In this document: positions 13,401 to 28,200 of the stretch, piece after piece
Numbering within the stretch: position 1 is the stretch's first letter
Layout: each line of letters starts with the position of its first letter
NCBI GenBank assembly: GCA_018806985.1
Contig: JADANN010000385.1
Coordinates: 124,001-188,000, forward strand
Reading direction: 5' to 3'
Length of the DNA: 64,000 bases
Source: Angiostrongylus vasorum
Taxonomy: Eukaryota; Nematoda; Chromadorea; Rhabditida; Metastrongylidae
Notes under the pieces: generated by a model
Databases searched by the model: none
What the model saw: the letters and a program-made list of their open reading frames with translations, nothing else
Told to the model about the DNA's origin: nothing
Program-made: the position numbers and the translations under genes

Positions 13401-16400
13401 AACATGTTAGATGATTTGCATAACGAGATCAGTATAATATTTCGTTCAGTTTGTCTTCAATTATTCTTGCCCATGTTTCTGATTGCCTATCCGATATCAC
13501 TAAAGGTCACAATTTCATGGCGAGGCGCTCGAAGCGCATTGATAGTGGTCCCGTTCAGACACAAGGCCCTTCGCGACCTGCCGCGAACCAACCAAGCTCC
13601 CCATTTCTAAGAGGTCAGTATATTGCTATTGGAGTTGCACGGGACATATTCGCTCCCTGCAATCCACAAAAGCTGGAAATTGCCTGTGGTGAAGATCTGA
13701 TAACGCCTCGGCACGATTACCCCAAAATTCTAGTAAGAATCGACTCGACCTACAGTGATACAAGAAGACTAAAAATCCTCAAGCAATAGCCGAACCTATA
13801 TCAAAAAATCGAGCATCCTCGTAGATGACAGATATGATGAAACCAATTGAATAAATGCGGTGTCGGATCGTGTAAAATGATATAAATAGACAAATAGAAT
13901 AAGTCAAGGCCATCAGAATTCGGACCGCTAGAGCCCGATTGTCGTTCGGTCAGCTGACAAATCGCAGGTGTTCCTGTCCTCCTCAGTGAATCCTATTTAG
14001 AAGGCCATAATACCAGGCGATTGTCCCTGGTGGAAACATGCGGACGACCTTTGGATTTTTATAAAAGCCAGGCTCAACGAACATTCAATATGTCAGTGTG
14101 GTAAAAACACTACAGATATTCAAATGCAGCGGAACCCATGCATGTGTCTGACCAATTTTATTATTAGCCGTCCCAAAAGTACGAAACGAATGGAAAAGAT
14201 GTTCGATATTGTATGAATGCACGCCATACAAAGACAAGTCCTCTGATTTTCTCAGTAATTAAGTAGGTTGAAATAGGTCAATAACATCTGTAACACTTAT
14301 AATAGTACTAATAATAGTACTTGCAAGCTAACGCAAAATCTCAACAGTCTTTCCAAAATAATACACTTTTTATACATCATCTATAACACCCGTAATCTCG
14401 TTAATCATCCAGTAAACGGAGAGGGTAAAGTAAGTTCCACTTGTATCCGTGCCGAATTATAGCTGGTCGGTGAGCTACGCTTGCTCAAGAAACACAAGAG
14501 CACCAAACTTTTGGTATTTCGTCTCTTCTTCACCATTTTCGCCTGAAGGTAGCTACGGGTAGGTAAGCGGCCTCTGCTATGGCATAGGTTAACTGTTATC
14601 TGTGTTTTTCAGATGGAAGGACATCAATTAGATCACACTTCCAAATAAATCCTGCTACACAATATCGCTCAAATATAAAACTGCACCGTTTTTATTACGT
14701 CTATGTAGGTTGCGAAGCTCTGCTAGGTTTGCTAGGAATTTAGCGCAAAAGCATTGTTGTTAAGTATGTAAAAAGAGGAAACAGAAAGTCAAGAGATTAT
14801 AACTGTGATGGAGCGAGTCATAATACGTTTCAAAAAATTTGCTTCTCGTTAAGATTCTTTCCTCTTCATCTTGAATGGCACTTGCAAAGAAGAGCGTTTT
14901 ATTTCATACTTTTCAAAATTGAAGCACTTAAAAGCGTTGATAGAGACAAGAAAAACCAAACGGATATTTGCAGTGGCCCTTTGCTTACCTGAAGAGTGGC
15001 CTGTTGTTTTTTGTGTTGCAAGAAGTGCTGTATGTGTTGTTTATTAATGTGGCCGACGTCAAGTTCTCTCAACCATTGTTCTCGTTCTCGATTCGTAGCA
15101 TTTTCTCGTTGCCGCTCACGAATACGCTGCTGAAGAAGGATGTGCCTATGCTACAGCAAAAATGATTACGGATCTATTTATGATGGATTTCACAACAGCA
15201 CTTCGTAATAAATATTTATTGCTAACGCAGCTGTTTTAATAGATTTTAAAGTTTCTTTCCTGACCATTTCACATGTAATTCTTTTCTTCTAACATTTAAT
15301 TTACGATGATTTCAGGACGGTAGAAATGATGCCATCAAGTGACGAAACTTGCACTGTTTTGCTGTACGAGTTCGAACACGGACATAGAAAAGAAAACAAC
15401 TTGAAATAATATGGAAATATGGACCAAGGAAGGGCTGGCAAACCCATAATGTACAAATGCTTCATAAAGATTCACGATTAAGATATCAGTCTTCAAGATG
15501 AAGAACCTCGTAGACGCCTATCAGTTAACTGACGACGATAATCTGAAGGCGATCACAGAAGTTGGCCTTTCAGAAAATACTCAAGAGATTATAAGAAAAC
15601 TTATGGCCCTTTTTGCGACCATCGCTCGTCACATGGAGAGTATGGAAAAGTGGAAAGCTTGATAAATGGGTGTCGCATGAACAATGAGAATGAGATCGGA
15701 GTCGTGAACTTCGCTCTGCGCTTCTTTTACACTACAAAACAGTCCACTTCTATATGGCACGGTGATGACCAACAAAAAATCAGTCCAAACGACGTTTCGC
15801 CCAGAAAAATGGACCGAAATGAGGTTCTGAAGCATTCTCCAAGTTTATTTTTGGAAAGTTGCAACCGTAATTAAGCAAAATGCGAAGATACTCTTCATGC
15901 TATAAAGCACTCTAACATACATTGTACAGCTAACTCTGTAAAAGTGAGAAAAAGTTAAGCTATGAAATCGTTCGACACACTCATCAAATCTCTGAAGTAC
16001 TTTTTGCAACTACAAGCAGGGAAAATTTCCGAGAACCAAACCGTTGAAGAAAATGCCTTCAAAAATTCATCGCTTCCAAAATTTCCGAATTCTAAACTAC
16101 CAGAATAAATAAACTAGAAATAAAAATGTACAGACTATAAGGGTTATTGTTACGAATAGTGAAAATGCGCCATTGGTTTTGTATCAAACTAATAAAGTCA
16201 ATATTTACATGAAAGGATCTATAAAAAATAAAAAAACTCGTAATCGAACATAGCTTTTGTAAAACACTATAAACGTGATCAGGTAGAGTATTACTTTCGA
16301 GAAGAATCATGCACTGAATGGTGATTAAAAAAGGAGAAAAAAAACTCACTTGTGCTTTTTTTGCAGTGAGTATCAGTTGTTGCTCTCGTTTTAAGTGTGC

Positions 16401-19400
16401 TTGACTTTTCGCCAGCTCTTCTAGCAACATTTCGATCTTCTTTTGCTGCGCGCGCAACATTTCCTCATGCATGGATAGAGCGGCAGGTGTCAAGCTGAAA
16501 ATTGTAGTTCCAATCCATAAATGATCATATGTGATGCTACAATGCAGAAATGAAGACTATTGCTCTACGCACATCGAAGATGGATCATCAAACGTAATTG
16601 GATTTTCAATTGTACCATCTCCCGTCTCAGCAACCGTTTCCGACTGGCCACTGTTCGGCATATGGGGAGAATCACCGGCAAGATCAGCAGTACGTGGACT
16701 ATCTTGCACGCTGTGAAAATAGCAATTTTAATTTTAACAAAAAGTAGACATCGAAACATGTGGTTAGAGAATTACCAAGGATTCATGCCTTCACATGCCA
16801 AACCATTTTGAGCAACTGCTGTTTGATACGAATTCTGGAACCAAGTATACTAAATAATAGTGGTCTTTCATTGTACAAAACCACATCATGGTTAAATAGT
16901 ATTCACCGGTGTCAAACTACAATTTATAACAGAAATATATTGTCCAGAAAGAGCTCTTACTCTCAATTTGACAGTGAATTCTAAATTTTACATCATAATC
17001 ATGAACCCTTCTGTCAATGATTTACCGCCTCAACGTGGCCGGGAGGTGTTCCTGGGTGTTCGGCTGCGATGTACAGCGGGAGATTCATCGACCCAGCAGG
17101 GTACCCCAAGGTGAAAAGGAGTCCGGCTTTTCCATCAGGAAGCCCAGCTAAGAGTAAACGAATGCCAGGATCCACCACCGTCCTGGTATCAAACCGGTCA
17201 CATGATGGCAAATCTCCCTCTGAAACACAATGGCGGTGACTGTCAGTGGTGGTGATGACCTGGGGTAGACTTTGGCACGGCTGTCCTCAGAACTCCAGGG
17301 AACAACAATGCCTAAGCCAGCAAAATTCCAAAAAGACCGAAAATTTATGCTAGGGTCAGCACAACCAATAAAGACGGGTCATCCAAGTATCCAAGTGAGT
17401 AACCATAAAACCCCGCCACAAAAAAACCTATGTCAGGAATCGTCACCAAGCTAGGGGGACACCTGGGCGCAAGGTAGAAGACTGCAGTTTCCTCTGATCT
17501 ATATATGTCGATCACAACCTATAATGTCATCGGTTTCTTAGGATTTAAAAAAAAGTATTGCTGATGACAGGGAGATTATGGTTGGACATCAAAACAAACC
17601 ACTTAGGACAACACGTTTAAGAAACGCCACGGAGATCGTTTCTTTCCCAGTGCGTACAACAGCACAGCTTTTTTCCGAAGGCGATATTCACGCGTTGTCA
17701 AAGATCGCAGATTACATAAAGTATCTTGGACAGCTTTTCAGGATATTAAAAGCAATAATATCGACATACTTCGGCAAAGTGTTTGCGGCGCAGATTTTGA
17801 ACACATCAATCAGTTCGCAATCATTTAAACTCACCCAAAACTCAATAATAAGGCGTGGCTATTCTGCGTTTTCAACCTCAAAGCGTCAAAAGAAGCCATT
17901 ACAATGGTCAACTGTTCACTCAATAAGTTGTGCAGCTTTTGAGACCAAATTAGACGTGTTCTATGATCAACTGAATAAAGTAGTGCTTCAATAAGCTTTT
18001 ACAACGATGTTGGAAATTGATTATATCTTCGGAAACAGAAGGCTCTGTCTTCTTTTTACCTCTATTGCACCATTTTTACATACTAGACTTGATGATAGCC
18101 ACTATGCCAAAAATTCGGTTTTGGGAAAAATTGATACAAAATCGTAAGAAAAAAAAGACAAATTAATATTGTAACTAGAACATATATTCGAGATCGTTCC
18201 TCATATGGGCGTTAAACCGGTGCATCTCACTCGGCACCCCCTAGCACCATCGCTGCAGATTGAAAAAGGAAATTGGAATTAGGTAAGATTTCAAGTCATT
18301 TAGCACGCTTGGTAATAAATAACAACTGGAGAGAGGTCTCACAGAAAGGTATGTGACGATATAGATAGAGGACCCATTATAGACAGCTAAGAAAAGGAAT
18401 CGGTCTAAAGAAATGCCGCTGAGACATGGTGTTCCGCAGCCAACCCAGTTGAATGAATGCTAATTTCTAGTTATATCAGAACACTTTTCGTTCCATAATT
18501 CGCTCCCTTAACTTAAGCGCTTAAGAAGAAAAAACCGGAAAAACATACCAATTCTGTCCCCCTTGATTTGAAAACCAGAATTATATCATTAACGCAAGTC
18601 ATACGACAACATGGCTTCAAAAAGAGCGGGTCCCCTAACAAGTGAAGGACCCCGCGCACGGTCTTGCCATTCATGAAAGACGACCAATGGGAAAACCGCA
18701 ACTACTTTCCAATTTGTGCAATGGATGTGTGCAGAATTTTCCCACGAGGAATGTACATGTAATCGTAAATGCCATAAAATTGATACTGGGGTCAAGTAGT
18801 TGATTAAAAAGAATTCTTGCAAAAATTATGTTTCATGGATTACATCCAAAACATAATTTGGTTAAATAAATCCGTCGTTAGTGCCAACTATACTTGCTAT
18901 AACTTGTCGACTAGAAAAGATGTTAGAGAACATCGAAACGAATAGGACTCCATCATTGCTCGTCGAGTTGTGTAAGCTCGTACTGTACAAGAACTCAGCC
19001 AAAACTGCTAGGAGAAACTCAATCAATCTCGTTGACGGGTGATTGCTGATGGCAGAGATTGATAGAACTAGCTGAGAGACAGGCGAAACGAAGAACCCGT
19101 ATGGTGTGGTGGTGAACGCGTTACTCCCCGGAAAGGGCAATAGCGCGTTCGTTCCCCACCGCAGACACCTACGGTCCGGAGTTTTGCAAATATCTCAGCA
19201 ATCTTATGGTTGCATTTCGCTTAATACCCTGCCATAAAAAATTATAGAGGGCAGAAAATAAAAAAGTAAAACACTGCTAGAAGAATTGCACGAAAGTGAA
19301 GCTATTGGCTAACCATGCAATTAACAAAGTGGATCCAACAGGCTAACACCATCTCGTCAAAGCCGTTCAGCGCCACTACGCTGAAGAAAACGAAGTCGCT

Positions 19401-22228
19401 CGATCAGGAAGAAAAGGTCATATGCACAGACAGGAAACTGCTATTACATTTTAAGTTTGAGCAATCTTTCCGGAAAGTACCAGTGAAGCGTAGGGTACAA
19501 CCGAAAACTCAATTAAACGAGAAAAGTGAAAAGGCTACGCATAACCCAAAGCGAAACGATAAAAAACAAAACGAAATGTTTGGTTCACCGATTATAAGCT
19601 TCCTAGATGTATTTAGGATGTTCAGTGAACGTAAAAAAAGGAGGAATTACGCAGCAGAAAGAGAGGAATATTAGCTATATTCGGATTTTTTAGAGCAGCC
19701 AGTGATAAGTTGATAGATTGGAAACTCTACACACAGCTTCCTCAATCAACCGATATCGGAAGCTCTTTATATGCACCTGAGAAATGACTAGCCACCACAG
19801 TACTTTGATGATGCTAGGTACCATGCATACAGTTCTCAAGTGATATCTTCGGATTATTATCAGGCACGTACGAAGTAGCACGAGCAGTATAGTATTTAAA
19901 ATAGCATTTTATCTTTGAGATTCAATAAAAGGATGCAAACATAAAATTGTTAATCATGTAATAAGAATTGTTGAAGAGAGGCTAGACGAAGGGTCCAGTG
20001 TAGTGGATCCCAACAGGATGCAAGCATGCAATGTGACGACCACTTACATGACAGTCGAATGTGCTTGTGACCCTCGTCAACCAGCTGTATTCGCAGCTGG
20101 ATACGACTCATGGATCACAGAGTGATGTCTACAAACTTCATTATGCTAAAAGCAGACTGCCGTCATAGACGGTCATCGCAAGAGAACGAAATGAAAGTGG
20201 AAAATGATTGGCCCGTACGATTCATGAAAACGGAACACTACGGTTTCCAAATTAAGAAAAAGTGGTAAAAACAATATTGGCATTATTAGGCATACTGGTT
20301 TAGAATTATTTTGTGGAGATGTGTGGTAGCCTGTAGTAGTTGGTTGAAATGATACTATTAAAGGCCCCTTAGGTACTCCAGTCGTGGTTAGCTGAGAAGA
20401 TGGTGCATCTGTAAAAGGTAATAATGACTTTCATTAAACAGAAAACAAAATAGAAGGCTGAGAAAATCGAAGACCTACTTATTTCTACAATATTTGCTAT
20501 GCTTGGTTTTGAAGAAGCGAGACTTGTTTGCGGAGCTCCTACATGGTCTAAACGAACTACTTTTCATACAAACCATAATTCATACAATTTTCCGAATGAA
20601 TGGCAGATTATTTTTCCTCACCTGCAGTCTTCATCACGATAGGTGCGTTCTTATTTTGAACTCTATCGGTTGATGGCGCGACCGTAAACTGAAAAATAGC
20701 TAGAATTTTCCACAAACCACAAAAAAACCTGGAAACATAACGCTTTAATGCTGCACATTTGAGAAAACCAGCAGAAAATAATGATATAAATGACGTATCT
20801 ATCCTCACCTGCCCTCCAGATCCCATCTGTGCAAATCGGAACGTATTGTCATTCTGTTTTTGGACTACCTGTGTAGCTTGAACGATTCTTGGTTGCGCAA
20901 GTGAAGGTATATTGGTGATCACCGTTTGTTGTGTGTGCGCTAATAAGGGTCCTTGTTGCAGTGGCAAGATGTGAGCAACTCGTTGTTGGATATTTGTTGA
21001 AGCCGTGTCCGGTTGAATAGAGGCAATCGGTTGACTAGTGTTTGGTTGTGGAGTAGCACCAGTATGACTAGATGAACTAAGTTTATGTTCCAGTAGAAAC
21101 GTAATTCAAATCCGCTTCTAGTGAAGAACTTACTATGATAGCATAACCGGATGACCAGCTCCTGGTATATACTGTACAGAAGCGACTCCAACCGGCGTGC
21201 CTTTAGAATCGGTGAGCTGTAACCGAAATTTCTCCAAAATTTATGCTAACAGATATGCTCTACGAAACGTTTCTCGAACGCAAGCATCCCGGTAACTTTT
21301 ATAATTCCTTATATTCCAAAGCGATCTAGACTAGTTAATGAACCTATCATTCGCAAGGAATACAGAAACGACAGACACGAGAGATACATTGACTATTCCA
21401 TAAACTTAGAAATGCTTGTCGTTGTGTTCACAATAACTGTTTCAGGGAAATCAATATTTTGACCATGAACCTGGCCATACATATCAGCGAGATTGATCAG
21501 CACCTGGATCATTCTCTCCAATTCAAACATCTCGAAAACATCTACAAACATTGCTTTGATGTCCTTAAAGAAGATACATCCTAAGCGCTTCTCTTATTCA
21601 GCTAATTAAAGCTTCAAACTACCCATCAAAAAAATTGACAAGATATTTCGAATAAGTATATATATATATATATCATGCTCGAAAACCATTGAAATCTACC
21701 TAACCTATTGAGCTGTTGCGCCCAAGAATAAACGCATTATAAAGGAACAAAATAGTATGCTTTTATTCATTCAAACCGGGAGTATCAATTTTTTATGTTT
21801 AATGTCATAGAATAAGTGATGATCGAAGAGCGCAGATGATGGTCCGCCTACAACGTACAGAAGATACAACGGTCATAACTGAAATGCTTGGAAACATTTA
21901 TCGATCCACGTATTTCATTGCGAGAACGAATTTTCAAAAAGTTTTAGTAAGCATCTAAAAATTAGAACTAGTTTTCGCTGTATTGCCTTAAATAGGAAAA
22001 GTCCTAATGAAAAAAAACACGTCTGCTTCCGTAAATTATTCCCTCTGCAACTTTGGTGTAGCTGCTGAGTTCAATAGTAGCTAACAATTGTGTTTCTCGA
22101 CAAAATGTGTGCAGTTTTACGCTTTTAAAGCGACACGTCAGTGACGACAGCACACGATTTTACATCGCTGACACTTTCACACTCACTCAAATCACTCATC
22201 CACAACACACACACATACACACATACAT

Positions 22229-22286
<58 letters not shown>

Positions 22287-25200
22287 CACACACGCACGCA
22301 CGCACGCACGCACGCCTCAGTTCGCCGTGTGACTGCCATTTAGATTCTCATCTTTCTGTATGTGTTATTGAAGCGTTTGACGTAGTAAACTGTATATCAC
22401 TATGCCCTTACAGGCTCTGAAGAAAGCGATTCTGCCGAAACGTCAGCTGCGATTGTGTTATGTGTGTTATTGTATGGAAGTAAACGTACGCTGTTTAACA
22501 AACTCGCGGTTGCTGAGAAAGAAAACGACGCATTTACAATCCAATGCGGAGGTTAATAGAAAGTCGATCTTGGGAAAAGCATATACTTGTAATGGAAAGA
22601 TAACATAGAAAGAGATTATTACTAAACAGAAATATACGAGAGTAGATCCTGTGTGGATTTCCACAGCTAATAATAACATCATTTTCCTAAACATAAAATC
22701 ACAATTACTTCTTTAAATTAAAACAAATGCCTCCTTGTCTCGTGATACTGAGATTGAAATCGACATTACCGAAACACCACTACCCTCTGCTAACAAAACA
22801 TGCGTCATTTTGTCAAGTATGTGCAAAATAGGAGTTGTTCACTGGAGTGACACGTAGAGTTTTCATCGTTGCATTGAACCAACGCAAATGCGAGCATAGA
22901 AAAAAAATTGGAGAAAAACTCTGTCATTTTGAACTTATTTGATTTCTTATTCAGTAGGTCGAGAACACAAGAGGAACTCCCCATAACAGCCGAACAAACA
23001 GCTTGCTTGGTTAAACACATACAAGAGATAACCTACGTTCGGTGACGAGTTATCACTTCCAAAACAGCTAAAATTTATACGCAAACCTTCGTATTTCACA
23101 GCGTCAAACAGTGCATTATGCATTTTAATCGACGTTTGCAATTTTAGCCGATCATTACCAGAAACTTGGTGATATCACCAACCTGAACAAGCTGAGGGGA
23201 CAGCTGCAAAACGACCGGACGTCCGAGATAATCGGAAATTCCTACCGTGCTTCTGAAATTAGTTGCAAATTTCTAGTGATTTTAGCATCTTTCATTGACC
23301 TTCTGATGTTTTCCGAAGTAAGCAGATTCTTAACGTTTGATTTAATAGCACTCTTTAACACATTTAGAAATTAAAGCTTAACTTGGAAATTGAGTGGTAA
23401 TATTCCACATTATTCATTTTTTTTATTATACTCAATCTTATTTTTCTCTGTAGGCGAAACGAAGGACCAGCATGGTGTGGTGGTGAACGCGTTAGCACCC
23501 AAAAATGGTACTAGCGCGTACGTTCCCCACAGCAGACACCTGCGGTCCGGTGTTTTCCAAATTTTGCAAATATCTCATAACCACTATGGTTGTGTTTCAC
23601 GTAATACTTGTAGTGAAAAATTGTAGTAGGCAGCAAATTAAAAAAAAGGTAACATTGCAATTTCAAGTGTAACGTGAGATTAATGGAGCTAAATATCAAT
23701 TTGCGCTCCTCAGATCAACCCCGTCGACGGGTGATTGCTGATGGCACTGGTAGGTAGAAAACTAGCCGAGAGATAGGGGGAAACGAAGAACCGCATGGCG
23801 TGGTGGTGGTCGCATTAGCCCGCGGAAGGGGTAATAGCGCGTTCGTTTCCACCGCATACACCTGCGGTCCGGAGTTTTGCAAATATCTCAACATCATTAT
23901 GGCTGAATTTCACATAATACTCTCCCATGGAAAATTATAGTAGGCAGCAAATAAAAAAATCAACATAGTAATATCTTAGTTTTAAACTCTTTGCTAAGAG
24001 CACATTGCATTGAATGTCCTATGAACACCAACCTTATCTGTTCTGTAGGACACTCGGCGACCTGCGCTGGCGCCTTAAGTTGACATTGCGCTGAAAAATA
24101 AACCAATAATCAGCGATTCCTTCAATATTCCTGGTTTCCGTGTATTAATACCAGCTGGTTCCGTTTGCATTGTTGGTTCAAGAACTTCCTGAGCAGGTGG
24201 TTGTTGTCCTTCTTGACTGGTGTTTGATGTTGTACTACTGGAGCTGCTGTTACTAAGCTGAGAAGGTTCCGGCGTAGGTGAAGGTGAAGCGCCCAGAATC
24301 GCCTTTTCAAATGGACGCAGTCGTTCCAACAACTGCGGTTTTGCACCTAAAACAGTAAACTAAGTAGAACAAGTAGAAGAATTGGTGTATAGAGCACCTA
24401 AATCACTATCCACTCTGTAGAAAAAAAAACTCATTTTGCCGATTCACAATATAAGAATAATAAACGATACGGAGGTCAAACGAAAGCTGAAAAAGAAGGA
24501 ATAAAATTAATAATGCGAGAAACGCAACGACTAAAAAGTCGGTTCGATCCTGCCCCGTGCTAACCAAGTTCCCATTCCCTCAGTCAACAAAATGCAAGCA
24601 GACTGGCTTGTCTGTAAAAATGCATTCCGATTCATAAACGTCACCGTCTCCTCGCGTTGAAGATCTGGAATCACTGCAGCAAGGGTATCCCAAAATTCCA
24701 CAGAGTCGTTCGATCAATACTCAACAATATTGGTAAGGAAGAAAAAGTCATTTAGTAGCTGAACCCGCTGACACTCATGGATGGTGGATACTAGAAGACG
24801 AATAGAATAAGATAATTACTGGGAGCTGCACAATATGTGAAGGTAGGTCATGTAAATAGAAAACAAACGAAATAAATTACTAGCTCTAACGGCATTGCTC
24901 ATGTTTATTTACAAAGCTTCGCCTCACATTCAGGACTTGAGAGCTGATTAATGGTTAAACGTCAAAACGACCAGAACTGCATCATTTTTTTTTGCTTTGT
25001 AAACTTTATGTGGTTGCAATCCTCCTAACGGTTTACCGCCTTATGGTGGCTGGGAGGTGTTCCTAAGTGTCGGGCAGTGCTGCACAGCGGAGAGATTCAT
25101 CACCCTCACCAGGGTCTCTCAGCTGAGAAGGAGTTCGGCGGTTCCATCAGGAAGCCCAGCTAACAGTAAACCAATACCAAGAACTATCGCCGTCCTGGTA

Positions 25201-28200
25201 TCAAACTAGTCGCATGGTGGCAAATCTTTCTCTGATCCACTCCGAAAAATGGAAATTATGCTGGAGTCCGCACAATCAGTAAGGACGGGCCATCCAAGTA
25301 TCCAGATGGGGTAAGTGTATGGTTGTAATACTAAGATAAGAATGCTCACCTTATTCAACGCATATAAATTTTTATATGCAGTATGAGAATGGGATGAAGT
25401 TTTTCAAAGTTGATGCATGAATCGAACCTGCACGCACTATTGTGGCAACGACGCCTCATTGTACCACACATTACCATTAGCTCGATACAAAAAAAAAGAA
25501 AAAAAATGAACAAAATACACAGCATAATACCTTTCCACACCTTAACACCATTAACCGAAAAAAAAGTGAAAAAGAAATTTAAAACCATAAGAAACCAAAA
25601 TTCCCTAGGCAAACTAGTAAGTACCGATGATTTTTGTTCAGACGACAGAGTTTTCCAAGTTCTCCATGGGAGATCATTCTTTTTTATTTGAGCATTTCAT
25701 TCAACACCTTTCCTGCATGAGGTTGCAGTGTTACTCAGACAGTCTCAAGGCAAGTGCAATATCAAGTTTTTACTTCAGTAATTTAAAATTTTTTCGTGAT
25801 TTAGTAAGGAGCAGCTATATAATGTGGCGCCACTATCTGTAGTACTAGTTATGGTTCGACCTCGTCTAGCTCGTCTGGAAAGGTCACTAGTCATTTTCGG
25901 CACTAAAATACCTCAATTTCCGCATCATAAAGCTTCCAGCAGTTTGAATCTACATTAAATTCTGAGATTAAAGATAGATTTCACCGTTATTGTAAAGTAG
26001 GACTGTGTTAGTCCAGATCCAAATGCATTGGATAGTAATGAAAAACCTCTCCCATACTAAGAATCTACAAAATTTGTATGAATATTTCAAATATTCAAAC
26101 CATAAAAATGGCATCAAAGCTTTGAATACTAAAGCCATAGGTTGAAAAAGATGGATACAGACAGTGGAAGGTGAACGATGGTGGCGTAAGGTCCGGAAAC
26201 ACTTAAGCGGTCACTAGCGAACGGGCGCTCATTACAAACAAATGCTAAGAAGTAGAGTGAAAGTGAGAGTGAGAGAGAAAAAGCCACGACCTGAGCTTCA
26301 TTTTTTGCGGATTTTAACCTCATTGTGAAAAAATTTATGACGACAAAAAAATCATTGGTCTCAATTGCATTAACAAAATCTGATCATTTATACTCCGTTG
26401 ATATGCGTCAAATCTTAACTGCGTTTCTTTGTTTCGCTTAAGCTAGCAGTAGTGGTACAGAATCCGTAATAAGCCAATTCACTGCTATATTCTTTTTGGT
26501 GTTTGTTTGATTCACAACCATATCAAACCTGAAAGTGGCTACGGATACCACTATTTCATAAAATGCATGTTATTCACCTATCATTTGAAGAAAACTGTTA
26601 GTCTAGGAATTCAAAGATGAGTGACGAAGCGCTCAGCGTTGATCAAACCCTGAGGGATGTGTCAAGCCTCAGACTTCATCAAGGGAGCCAGTGTGTATTG
26701 CAGGACACTTCTAACCACTGCAATACCTGCGTCCTATGAGTAAGAAACAAAAAAATGAAGTTCTGCTTAAATACAGTGATAACCTGCAGGATACTTCAAA
26801 ATCTAATAGACATAGAGTAGTTTCAGACTCGTAAAAAATGCCAAACAGTTTCCGTTTCACGACGTTCTAACGTCCTCAAAAAATTTCACAAATAAGCACA
26901 TGACTGTTTTACGGAGGATAAGACGTATACAGATGAACAGAATAGTAATAGTTGCATGAAAGTGTCATGATTGGAGCAAAGTAACCTAATATATTATCTG
27001 ATCCATCTATACAATTGGTGCCAAGAATTGTTCTAAAAAAAACACGAAAAGGTAGTAGAAAGAGAAAAAAGAAATAAATCAATACCTGACACCGGTAGTT
27101 GTCTCTTTTTACACTCATTTTTCAACTCCTGAACCTTATAGTCACTCAGACGTCTTACTGTTACTTGAGTAGGTGGTGATGATGTGAGACTGTCTGGTTG
27201 CATGTCATACTGCATTTGTTCGTCCTGAGAGTGCGCTGGATTATCGTCGTTGTGTTGCCATTGTAGAAATAATTTCTGTTGTTGAAGTAACAGTTCGTAG
27301 CTGTTTTGTTCGCAAGCTTTTGCTGTCTGATTGAAAATCGATTTCACTTTTTAGTTAAATATTATTTTGTCAATCACAGAAAGAAAAAAAGCTCTATGGC
27401 ATAATAACTACAGAAAAATTTCTGCATGCGCAGTCACAAAAACTACAAACTAAGTACAGAACTTCATAGTTCGCAATTTGAACATGGATTGTTGAAGGGT
27501 ACTTTTAGCAAAGTTTTTTAGCGTTCATAAGTGTAAACCAATAAGCCTATACCTCTTCAACAGGCGACCGAACCTCAGCGATCACTGTCACTTCGTCATC
27601 CTCTCTGCTGTCTGGAGCTTTCGTTTTAGCGCGTAGAGGTAACGGATCACATTGTTTGTATGGTGTAGATTTCTGCAAACGTAGGAGAAAATCGATCAGA
27701 ATAAGCCAATAAGCCACGCATTAAAGAAAGAAAGAAAAACGAAAACATGAAATTTCAACATTGAGATGGAAAAAAAGAACATCAAATGTTAGATCGACAG
27801 GATTTTTACGTTGCGCTACAGTAATAACAATAAGTTTTGATAAGATAGACAATAGTGTTTGTATTGATGTATAACAAACTTTTCTAATCAGTCCCTTGTT
27901 TGACAGAACATTGACAGGCTTGTTTTGGACACGAATAGCAGCCTGAGAAACAATTTCCATATCTGAAACTTCAGGAAATAACCGCAGGATTCGTTAGTCT
28001 GACTCTACGATCACATCTGATCTTTACTGCGCTTTGAATAGAATGATTGCAAGTCTCTGCGCCAACGCATTTACGCTGCGCATAGGTGTTGGTGTACTTT
28101 AAAAAATTGTAATCGATGGAATGAATCAGAAGAATATGCTCATATTCATCGGTACTTTCAAGAACCATAACATAATAAATGTAAAACCGACATTCATTTG

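Noticed and set aside
17578..17994. 138-codon plus-strand ORF in an MRTF intron
   Set aside because: No recognisable domain, splice context or repeat relation; long chance ORFs are expected in a window of this size.
19315..19674. 119-codon Lys-rich plus-strand ORF
   Set aside because: A-rich composition produces Lys/Asn/Gln codons; it follows a SINE A-tail region and has no motif.
22107..22343. His/Thr-rich ORFs over (CA)n
   Set aside because: Translation of the CA microsatellite.
27721..27870. Continuation of the open frame past MRTF exon 5
   Set aside because: Continuing past GTTTGT destroys the phase to exon 6 and the sequence becomes AT-biased, so it is intron.
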